A stretch of DNA of 64,000 nt from Salinicola salarius (GTDB lineage Bacteria; Pseudomonadota; Gammaproteobacteria; Pseudomonadales; Halomonadaceae), in contig NZ_NHOU01000018.1 in the NCBI RefSeq assembly GCF_002179555.1, forward strand, positions 1 to 64,000, written 5' to 3'. The translations under genes were made by a program, and so were the position numbers. A model generated the notes under the pieces. The model did not search any database. It saw nothing but the letters and a program-made list of their open reading frames with translations, and was not told the DNA's origin. Shown here piece after piece: positions 57,414 through 64,000 of this stretch. Position 1 is the first letter of the stretch, and every line of letters starts with the position of its first letter.

Positions 57414-58691
57414 CTATGAAAGCCGTGCGAGCCAGGCGATGGCGTCGTCCAGCTCGAGTGTCTGTTGTTCGCTGTCGTCACGCAGCGGTTTCAGGGTCAG
57501 TTGGCCCTTGGCGATTTCGTCCTCGCCGAGAATCAGCGCTACCCGGGCGCCGCTGCGATCGGCACGCCGGATCTGACTCTTGAAGCTACCGCCGCCGCAG
57601 TGTACCTGAAGCCGCAGCGCGGGCAGAGCGTCACGCAGGCGCTCGCCCAGCAGCAGCGCCTCGCGCTCGGCGGCATCGCCCATCGCCAGCAGGTAGGCAT
57701 CGGCACCGCCCTTGGCATCTTCGGGGATCAGATCGAGGGTTTCCAGCAGCAGCATGAGGCGCTCGAGACCGATAGCGAAGCCGACGCCCGGTGTCGGCTT
57801 GCCGCCGAGCTGTTCGACCAGGCCGTCGTAGCGCCCGCCACCGCAGACCGTGCCCTGGCTACCAAGTGCGGTGGTCGTCCACTCGAATACGGTACGCGAG
57901 TAGTAGTCGAGACCACGCACCAGTCGCGGGTTGATGCGATAGCCGATACCGGCGGCATCCAGCGTCGATTTCAACTGTTCGAAATGCACGCGGGACTCCT
58001 CGTCGAGGTGGTCCAGCAGCTGTGGTGCCCCGGCGAGCATTTCCGACATGGCCGGATTCTTGGAATCCAGGATCCGCAGCGGGTTGGTCTTCAGCCGCCG
58101 TTGCGAATCCTCGTCGAGAACCTCGCGATGGGACTCGAAGTAGGCGACCAGCGAGTCGCGATAGTTCGCGCGGGCTTCCGGCGAGCCCAGCGAGTTGAGC
58201 TCGAGGGTGACGTGTTCGGCCATGCCGAGCTGACGCCACAGTCGGGCGGAAAGCAGGATGATCTCGGCGTCGATATCGGGGCCGGTCATGCCGTAAGCCT
58301 CGATACCGATCTGGTGGAACTGGCGATAGCGGCCTTTCTGCGGGCGCTCGTAGCGGAACATCGGGCCCATGTACCACAGCCGCTGCGTCTGGTTGTGCAG
58401 CAGGCCGTGTTCCATGGCGGCACGCACGACGGCGGCAGTGTTTTCCGGGCGCAGTGTCAGGCTTTCGCCGTTGCGGTCGTCGAAAGTGTACATCTCCTTC
58501 TCGACCACGTCGGTCGCTTCGCCGATGGAGCGGGCGAAGAGCGCGGTCTGCTCGACGATCGGGGTGCGGATCTCGCGATAATCGTAACGGTCTACCAGCG
58601 AGCGCAGTTGTCGCTCGACGTACTGCCATGCGGGGGATTGATCCGGCAGCAGATCGTTCATGCCGCGAATGGCTTGTAGTTTGTTGCTCAA
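57414..58691 (-). CDS. hisS: Histidyl-tRNA synthetase
   Basis: A 425-residue class II synthetase. Motif 2 is in [20 protein letters not shown] near residue 112, the histidine-binding signature [15 protein letters not shown] near 257, GGGRYDGL near 284 and motif 3 [10 protein letters not shown] near 300. The frame has an ATG upstream at 58,721, but TTG at 58,691 follows a strong GGCAGGAG and gives the family's normal [16 protein letters not shown] start, so a TTG start is likely. The stop is 22 bases from the heptamer repeat. Confidence 0.95.
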   Translation of the reverse strand: MSNKLQAIRGMNDLLPDQSPAWQYVERQLRSLVDRYDYREIRTPIVEQTALFARSIGEATDVVEKEMYTFDDRNGESLTLRPENTAAVVRAAMEHGLLHNQTQRLWYMGPMFRYERPQKGRYRQFHQIGIEAYGMTGPDIDAEIILLSARLWRQLGMAEHVTLELNSLGSPEARANYRDSLVAYFESHREVLDEDSQRRLKTNPLRILDSKNPAMSEMLAGAPQLLDHLDEESRVHFEQLKSTLDAAGIGYRINPRLVRGLDYYSRTVFEWTTTALGSQGTVCGGGRYDGLVEQLGGKPTPGVGFAIGLERLMLLLETLDLIPEDAKGGADAYLLAMGDAAEREALLLGERLRDALPALRLQVHCGGGSFKSQIRRADRSGARVALILGEDEIAKGQLTLKPLRDDSEQQTLELDDAIAWLARLS

Positions 58692-58837
58692 CTGATACTC
58701 CTGCCTATAGCAGAACGCCACAGGCAGCCTGCCTGGGCGTTCGTCGGTTACTCTCTGATTGTGGGTCGCGAGGCGTCAAGCCTCACGGGGCACTCTGTTA
58801 CGCTTCGCCTGCTCTTTCATGCTTGGCGCGCACTTTT

Positions 58838-59953
58838 CTAGGCTTCTCGTGCAATCAGGTCGCCGGCGCGGCTCTCTTTCTCTTTGGCCTTGGTGCGGAT
58901 CAACGCTTCGAGATCGTCGACCAGGTGGTCGTTGCGCAGCTTGCTGGCCGGCTTGCCATCGATGTAGACCAGATTAGCCGGGCTGCCGCCGGTGAGGCCG
59001 ATGTCGGTTTCCTTGGCTTCCCCGGGGCCGTTGACCACGCAGCCGATGACCGAGACGTCGAGCGGTGTCATGATGTCTTCGAGACGTTCCTCGAGCGCGT
59101 TCATGGTCGCGATGACATCGAAATTCTGGCGCGAGCAGCTGGGGCAGGCGATGAAGTTGATGCCCTTGGCACGCAGCTTCAGGCTTTTCAGCATATCGAA
59201 GCCGACCTTGATCTCCTCGACCGGATCGGCGGCCAGCGAGACGCGAATCGTGTCGCCGATGCCGTCCATCAGCAGCATGCCGAGGCCGATGGAGGACTTC
59301 ACTGTGCCGGAACGCAGGCCACCGGCTTCGGTGATGCCCAGGTGCAGCGGCTGCTCGATCTGCTTGGCCAGCAGCCGGTAAGCCGATACGGCCATGAACA
59401 CGTCGCTGGCCTTGACGCTGACCTTGAAGTCGGGGAAATCGAGCCGGTCGAGATGGTCGATGTGGCGCATGGCCGACTCGACCAGCGCTTCCGGGGTCGG
59501 TTCGCCGTATTTCTTCTGCAGATCCTTTTCCAGCGAACCGGCGTTGACGCCGATACGGATCGGGATGCCGTGATGGCGCGCGGCATCCACCACCGCACGG
59601 ACACGGTCTTCGCGGCCGATGTTGCCGGGGTTGATGCGCAGGCAATCGACACCGAGCTCGGCCACCCGCAGGGCGATCTTGTAGTCGAAATGGATGTCGG
59701 CCACCAGTGGTACGCTGACCTGACGTTTGATCTTGCCGAAAGCTTCGGCGGCATCCATGTCCGGCACCGAGACGCGCACGATGTCGGCACCGGCCTGCTG
59801 CAGACGCTGGATCTGCGCGACGGTGGCGGCGACATCGTTGGTGTCGGTGTTGGTCATGCTCTGTACGGCGATGGGGGCACCGCCGCCGACAGGCACATGG
59901 CCGACATGGATTTGTCGAGAGAGACGGCGGGTGATCGGAGATGGCGTATGCAT
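58838..59953 (-). CDS. ispG: 4-hydroxy-3-methylbut-2-enyl diphosphate synthase IspG (GcpE)
   Basis: A 371-residue [4Fe-4S] enzyme of the MEP isoprenoid pathway. The TIM-barrel part shows [18 protein letters not shown] opening ([14 protein letters not shown]) and [12 protein letters not shown]. Cluster cysteines are in [13 protein letters not shown] and [18 protein letters not shown]. It follows rodZ by 8 bases. IscA, encoded at the right edge, is a candidate cluster donor. Confidence 0.97.
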   Translation of the reverse strand: MHTPSPITRRLSRQIHVGHVPVGGGAPIAVQSMTNTDTNDVAATVAQIQRLQQAGADIVRVSVPDMDAAEAFGKIKRQVSVPLVADIHFDYKIALRVAELGVDCLRINPGNIGREDRVRAVVDAARHHGIPIRIGVNAGSLEKDLQKKYGEPTPEALVESAMRHIDHLDRLDFPDFKVSVKASDVFMAVSAYRLLAKQIEQPLHLGITEAGGLRSGTVKSSIGLGMLLMDGIGDTIRVSLAADPVEEIKVGFDMLKSLKLRAKGINFIACPSCSRQNFDVIATMNALEERLEDIMTPLDVSVIGCVVNGPGEAKETDIGLTGGSPANLVYIDGKPASKLRNDHLVDDLEALIRTKAKEKESRAGDLIAREA

Positions 59954-59961
59954 GGCGCTTC

Positions 59962-61017
59962 TCAGTCTCCCAGGGTGAAGCGGGCAACGTTGTTGCCGCC
60001 CGTGTATTGACTCAGGTCGACCGATTCTCCGCGGTATTCGAGCGTCACGCCACTGGCGTTGCCGATGGTCAGGCGGAAGGGCGGTTCACCCTCGGCGCTT
60101 GCCTGGCTGCCGGCGGACTGCAGACCGCTGAAGATTCGGTCGTCGTTGGCATCATAGATCTCGGTCCATGACTCTTGGTTGAAAGTCAGGGAGAGCGTGT
60201 CGTCGTTCGTCGCGGCCGGGGTCGCCGTATCTGTCGCCGCGGCGTCTTCGGACGGCGCCGAAATCACGTCGTCCGCCGCCGAGCCGACCTGTTCGGCCTG
60301 CCGAGCATCGGCATCCGGAGTCGTCGTCTCCGCGGATGCGGAGACGCCAGTGCCGGCCTCGGTATCACTGCCGGTGCCGGTGAGCGTGGCGTCGTTCAGC
60401 GAGCTCGAGCTGTCCGACCCGGACGAAGGCGTATCCTGCCGAGTGGGCACCGGCGGTAGCTGGGTATCGGTGTTGGGTGTCATCGCGGTACTGCCGGAAT
60501 TCGCGGCGTCGGCATTGGCATCGTTGCCGTTCAGGCGATCGACGGCGATCGGACTGTCGTCGCTGCCGCCACCGAAGATCTCGTTGCCTTCCCGACTCTG
60601 CCACCAGAGCAGCGTCAGCGAGATCAGGCCGATGATCACCAGGAGGGTGAACAGGCGGAAAATCCAGACGCCGGCCCGGGAAGGCGGGCGCGAGGTATGG
60701 ACCGGTGCCAGCTTGCGCTCCATGTCGCCTCGCCCGTGGGTGGTATCGTAGGCGCCGACGACCCGTGACTCGTCCATCCCTAGCAGGCGCGCGTAGGCAC
60801 GCACGTAGCCTCGTCGATAGGCGGCGATCGGGACCTGGTCGAAGCGATCCTCTTCGATGCCGGTCACGACGATCGGACGCAGGTTCAACTGCAGTGCGAC
60901 GTCCTCGATGCCAAGCCCCTGGCGTTCGCGCTCGCGCTGGAGCATGACCCCCGCCATCTCGTGGGAGGGGCTGGGTGCATCATGCTGCTTGTTCGATGAT
61001 TCGTTCATTTCGCTCAT
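59962..61017 (-). CDS. rodZ: Cell-shape protein RodZ
   Basis: A 351-residue cytoskeleton-linked protein. Residues about 25-100 form the helix-turn-helix domain that binds MreB ([18 protein letters not shown]). One membrane segment lies near 124-142 ([20 protein letters not shown]). A long Ser/Thr/Asp/Ala-rich linker, typical of halophile acidity, leads to the C-terminal DUF4115 domain ending in VARFTLGD. It lies between pilF and ispG as in many gammaproteobacteria. Confidence 0.93.
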   Translation of the reverse strand: MSEMNESSNKQHDAPSPSHEMAGVMLQRERERQGLGIEDVALQLNLRPIVVTGIEEDRFDQVPIAAYRRGYVRAYARLLGMDESRVVGAYDTTHGRGDMERKLAPVHTSRPPSRAGVWIFRLFTLLVIIGLISLTLLWWQSREGNEIFGGGSDDSPIAVDRLNGNDANADAANSGSTAMTPNTDTQLPPVPTRQDTPSSGSDSSSSLNDATLTGTGSDTEAGTGVSASAETTTPDADARQAEQVGSAADDVISAPSEDAAATDTATPAATNDDTLSLTFNQESWTEIYDANDDRIFSGLQSAGSQASAEGEPPFRLTIGNASGVTLEYRGESVDLSQYTGGNNVARFTLGD

Positions 61018-61076
61018 GGGCGAAAATCCTTCTGATCTCTTCTCGAGTCGAGACTCGAGTACGGGGTCTGTTCGCC

Positions 61077-61814
61077 TCAGGAATCGCCAAGCTGCTGACG
61101 ATAAAAGGCGGCACGCGTCGAGTCGCCCTGAGCACTGGCGATATCGCTCGCCAGTTTCAGGCTCTCGGCATTGGTGCCGGCCACGGTGAAGTAACGCTGC
61201 AAGCGTTCCCAGGCGCGTTCGTTGTTACCCTGCGTGTGATCGATGCGAGCCAATGCCAACAGGCTGCGCCCATTGCGCGCATCGATGTCGAGTGCGCGCT
61301 CGTAATGTCGGCGAGCGGCGGCCGTGTTGCCATTGGTCATCTCGCACTGGCCCAGGTTCGCGAAAAGCTGGGCTCTGTTGATATAGGTGATGTCCCGAGT
61401 GGCGATACGCAGCTGTTCGCACGCCTTGGCGTACTCGCCGCGCTGATACAGCAGCGCCGCATAGTTGTTGCGGATGCGCGTCGCCTCGGAATCGGCTTTC
61501 AAGGCCTGCTGGAAGAAACCGTCAGCCAGATCGAACTCCTGCTGACTTTGATAGAGCAGCGCCAGACCTTCCAGCGCACCGCTGTCGTTGGCGTCGAGGT
61601 CGAGCGCGTGTTCCAGGGCCTGCTGTGCACGGGGCAGGTTGTTCTCGGCGAGATAGGCCTTGCCCAGCCGTGTATAGGCTGCCGCTGCGTCTTCGGGGCT
61701 GTCCTGCTTCGGCCCGTTGGACGAGACCGCCGTGGCGCAGCCGCTCAACAGACACACCACGCCCATCGCGATACAAAGCGACCGTATCGAACAAGGGCGA
61801 GTTTGGTGGGTCAT
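61077..61814 (-). CDS. pilF: Type IV pilus pilotin PilF (PilW), TPR lipoprotein
   Basis: A 245-residue lipoprotein with lipobox VCLLSGC (Cys near 26) and about six tetratricopeptide repeats. PilF in Pseudomonas guides the secretin PilQ to the outer membrane. No other pilus genes are in the window, and this gene is kept in the rlmN-rodZ neighbourhood regardless. The ATG at 61,814 follows GGGAG. Confidence 0.9.
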   Translation of the reverse strand: MTHQTRPCSIRSLCIAMGVVCLLSGCATAVSSNGPKQDSPEDAAAAYTRLGKAYLAENNLPRAQQALEHALDLDANDSGALEGLALLYQSQQEFDLADGFFQQALKADSEATRIRNNYAALLYQRGEYAKACEQLRIATRDITYINRAQLFANLGQCEMTNGNTAAARRHYERALDIDARNGRSLLALARIDHTQGNNERAWERLQRYFTVAGTNAESLKLASDIASAQGDSTRAAFYRQQLGDS

Positions 61815-62008
61815 GCACGGGTCTCCCACGTTACGAGACGGCGACGATAGTCGGTCGCGTCCCGAACAGCTGAAAACAAAGCGGTTTTGGGGTTCCCATC
61901 AAAGCGCCGCGTCGAGTCGAAGTCAAGGCGACAGCGGGCCGATTCGATGTCGATAGCGGTTCGACTCGTCGATTTCGGCGGCCCGATGCGAGGCCCGGCA
62001 GCCAGGTC

Positions 62009-63142
62009 TCAATCGGCATCCAGTTGAATCGACTGGATGTAGCGCTCGTGGCGGCGCGTTCGATCCTTTACCCGGCCGACCAGCTGGCCGCAGGCGGCGT
62101 CGATATCGTCGCCACGCGTGGTGCGCACCATGGCCGTGTGGCCGAGTTCGTAGAGCCAGCTCTGGAAGCGCATGACCTGGTTGCGCGACGGCTTCTCGTA
62201 TCCCGAATGGGGGAACGGATTGAAGGGAATCAGGTTGATCTTGCAGGGCAAGTCGTCGAGCAGCGCGATGAGCTCCTGCGCATGCGCCTGCTGGTCGTTG
62301 ACGTCCTTGATCAGGGTGTACTCGATGGTGATATGGCGCGCGTCGCCGCACTTGGCAAGATAGCGCTTGCAGGCATCGAGCAGCTTCTCGATGTTGTACT
62401 TGCGATTGAGCGGCACCAGCTCATTGCGCAGTTCATCGTTCGCCGCATGCAGCGAGATCGCCAGGCTCACGTCGATATCGTCGCCGAGCTTGTCGATCAT
62501 CGGCACCACGCCGGACGTGGACAGCGTCACGCGGCGCTTGGAAAGGCCGTAGGCGTTGTCGTCGAGCATCAGCTTCATCGACGGCACTACGTTGTCGTAG
62601 TTGAGCAGGGGTTCGCCCATGCCCATCATTACCACGTTGGTGATCGCGCGGCGCCCATCCGGTGCGCTCATGCGGCCGCCGGCGCGCTGCTGGGCCACCC
62701 AGACCTGGCCGATGATCTCGGCGCTGGTCAGGTTGCGCTGAAAGCCCTGCTTGCCGGTGGAGCAGAAGCTGCAATCCAGCGAACAGCCCACCTGGGACGA
62801 GACGCACAGAGTACGCCGGCTGCCGTTGTCGGCCGGGATCAGTACCGTCTCGACATAGCTGCCGTCCTCGACTTCCAGTACCCACTTGCGAGTGCCGTCG
62901 CTGGAGGTGCCTTCGTAGACCACACTCGGGCCACGAATCTCGGCATGTTCCGCCAGGCGGGCACGCAGCGGCTTGGAGAGGTTGGTCATCGACTCGAAGT
63001 CGTCGCAACCTTCCTGATGGATCCACTTCATGACCTGGGCGGCGCGGAATTTCTTCTCGCCCAGAGAGACGAAGAACGCCTCCATCTGTTCGCGAGAGAG
63101 CCCCAGTAGATTGGTGCGCGGAGTAGCGGTAGCAGCGCTCAT
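62009..63142 (-). CDS. rlmN: Dual-specificity RNA methyltransferase RlmN
   Basis: A 377-residue radical SAM enzyme that methylates A2503 of 23S rRNA and A37 of some tRNAs. The cluster motif C-x3-C-x2-C is Cys120, Cys124 and Cys127 in [12 protein letters not shown], followed by GEPLLNYDN. The catalytic cysteine near the end is in [12 protein letters not shown] (Cys351). The ATG at 63,142 gives the standard length; the 64 codons upstream run through a non-coding gap. Confidence 0.97.
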   Translation of the reverse strand: MSAATATPRTNLLGLSREQMEAFFVSLGEKKFRAAQVMKWIHQEGCDDFESMTNLSKPLRARLAEHAEIRGPSVVYEGTSSDGTRKWVLEVEDGSYVETVLIPADNGSRRTLCVSSQVGCSLDCSFCSTGKQGFQRNLTSAEIIGQVWVAQQRAGGRMSAPDGRRAITNVVMMGMGEPLLNYDNVVPSMKLMLDDNAYGLSKRRVTLSTSGVVPMIDKLGDDIDVSLAISLHAANDELRNELVPLNRKYNIEKLLDACKRYLAKCGDARHITIEYTLIKDVNDQQAHAQELIALLDDLPCKINLIPFNPFPHSGYEKPSRNQVMRFQSWLYELGHTAMVRTTRGDDIDAACGQLVGRVKDRTRRHERYIQSIQLDAD

Positions 63143-63224
63143 AGCAACGGAATCGGCTCGAGGGTGACAGGGCGTCCGAAGACGAGGATGACCGGCCGGC
63201 ACGAATGGCCGGCCGGTCGACGAA

Positions 63225-63653
63225 TCAGCTGCGCGAGCAGAGTTCGTCGTCGTTGAAGAAGTAGCTGATTTCGCGGGCGGCGGATTCCGGTGCATCGGAA
63301 CCGTGCACGGCGTTGGCGTCGATGGAGGACGCAAAGTCGGCGCGAATGGTGCCCGGTGCGGCTTCCTTCGGGTTGGTCGCGCCCATCAGCTCGCGGTTCT
63401 TGGCGATCGCGCCTTCCCCTTCGAGCACCTGGACCATGACCGGACCGGAGGTCATGAAACCGACCAGATCGGCGAAGAAACCGCGCTCCTTGTGCTCGGC
63501 GTAGAAGCCTTCTGCCTGCTCCTTGGAGAGGTGGAGCATCTTGGCACCAACGATCTGCAGGCCGGCTTTTTCGAAGCGGCTGTAGATATCGCCAATTGCG
63601 TTCTTGGCAACGGCATCGGGCTTGATGATGGAAAGCGTGCGCTCGGTGGCCAT
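63225..63653 (-). CDS. ndk: Nucleoside diphosphate kinase
   Basis: A 142-residue enzyme that balances nucleoside triphosphates. The phosphohistidine is His117 in [13 protein letters not shown], and [12 protein letters not shown] opens the protein. Between ndk and rlmN an 11-bp GC-rich hairpin (63,190-63,218) without a T tract may slow or process the transcript. GGAGACC precedes the ATG. Confidence 0.97.
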   Translation of the reverse strand: MATERTLSIIKPDAVAKNAIGDIYSRFEKAGLQIVGAKMLHLSKEQAEGFYAEHKERGFFADLVGFMTSGPVMVQVLEGEGAIAKNRELMGATNPKEAAPGTIRADFASSIDANAVHGSDAPESAAREISYFFNDDELCSRS

Positions 63654-63955
63654 GACTTCGGTCTCCTGGCTTTAGTGAATCGATCGCGGTTGTCGCGAGC
63701 GGAAAATGAATGACTGAGATGCGAGACGACGCGCCCCCGACGCCTCGTCTCGAAGCCTGGCTTCGAGGTCGATCGCATCGGCAGGTGGCGCGTCGTCCGG
63801 AATTCTCGTTGGCTGGCACGATGAGCGGTTTCGATCACCGTCGTGCCAGCCGCAAAATCGCGCCATTGTAGCGCAAGCCCGCGACAGGCGCACCCCGGGC
63901 GGCACCAGCAAGGGGCGCCCGGCCATGGCGCGGACGGGACGCTTCGAAGCGGCGT

Positions 63956-64000
63956 TCAGACGTTGAAGCTTTCGCCGCAGCCGCACTCGTCGGTCACGTT
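63956..64000 (-). CDS. iscA: Fe-S cluster carrier IscA, C-terminal end only
   Basis: The last 14 residues, NVTDECGCGESFNV, are visible before the window edge. The CGCGESF motif carries two of the three conserved cysteines of A-type carriers, and GES rather than GSS favours IscA over ErpA. The 300 bases to ndk hold no gene, so hscB-hscA-fdx do not follow here. Confidence 0.82.
   Translation of the reverse strand, partial: NVTDECGCGESFNV

Noticed and set aside
56597..57419. Two long plus-strand frames through the heptamer array encoding ELRATSY repeats
   Set aside because: They are open only because a 7-bp unit without a stop on that strand stays open in all frames. They begin antisense to yfgM and have no start signal or family.

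Overview
This window looks like a chromosome segment from a moderately halophilic gammaproteobacterium, most likely Halomonadaceae (Halomonas, Salinicola, Chromohalobacter or a relative). That placement is an inference from GC-rich sequence, TrkA/TrkH potassium uptake, two tandem BCCT carriers of the compatible-solute type, and the neighbourhoods def-fmt-rsmB, tsaC-hemF-aroE and ndk-rlmN-pilF-rodZ-ispG-hisS-yfgM-bamB-der. No rRNA marker is present to confirm it.

Layout. Positions 1-10,000 carry housekeeping genes: adhP, bfd-bfr, purEK, a tcdA-DUF1653 pair, truC, a sirtuin, a BASS-family carrier and a DTW-domain tRNA modifier. They end in a zinT gene with a Zur-type operator that has been split by a 141-bp foldback element with terminal inverted repeats. 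Positions 10,017-10,093 are a tRNA-Arg(UCG). The last 16 bp of its coding part recur at 16,971-16,986, which marks 10,075-16,986 as a probable genomic island or island remnant. It holds a TauE/SafE permease, a complete IS66-family insertion with 8-bp target duplication, a TIR-domain protein with a Cys/His N-terminal motif, and an AT-rich gene for a coiled-coil protein with two membrane segments. No integrase is left.

Positions 17,000-26,500 hold a LysE-type exporter, a cold-shock protein, the zinc-free ribosomal protein L31 paralogue behind a second Zur-type operator, two tandem BCCT carriers each preceded by a similar mini-ORF, an Hsp20 gene with a sigma-32 type promoter and possible RNA thermometer, a TraB-family membrane protein and SstT. 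Positions 26,700-44,600 hold trkH-trkA, dodecin, nicotinamidase, an iron operon (FTR1-like periplasmic protein plus FbpABC, behind Fur-type boxes), def-fmt-rsmB, a LysM protein, dprA, an acid phosphatase lipoprotein, tsaC, hemF and aroE. After a cluster of perfect palindromes come an M48 lipoprotein protease, a small lipoprotein, a DUF815 ATPase and a signalling cluster (hybrid histidine kinase, CheY-like receiver, HPt-receiver-GGDEF protein).

From 53,400 to the end all genes run leftwards: iscA-ndk-rlmN-pilF-rodZ-ispG-hisS-yfgM-bamB-der. Between hisS and yfgM lies the most striking object in the window, 72 perfect tandem copies of the heptamer CTACGAG (504 bp). Smaller tandem duplications elsewhere (an 18-bp unit in a signal-peptide coding region, a 23-bp unit near traB-like/sstT, and duplications upstream of the phosphatase that create a G-quadruplex motif) suggest that repeat expansion is common in this genome.
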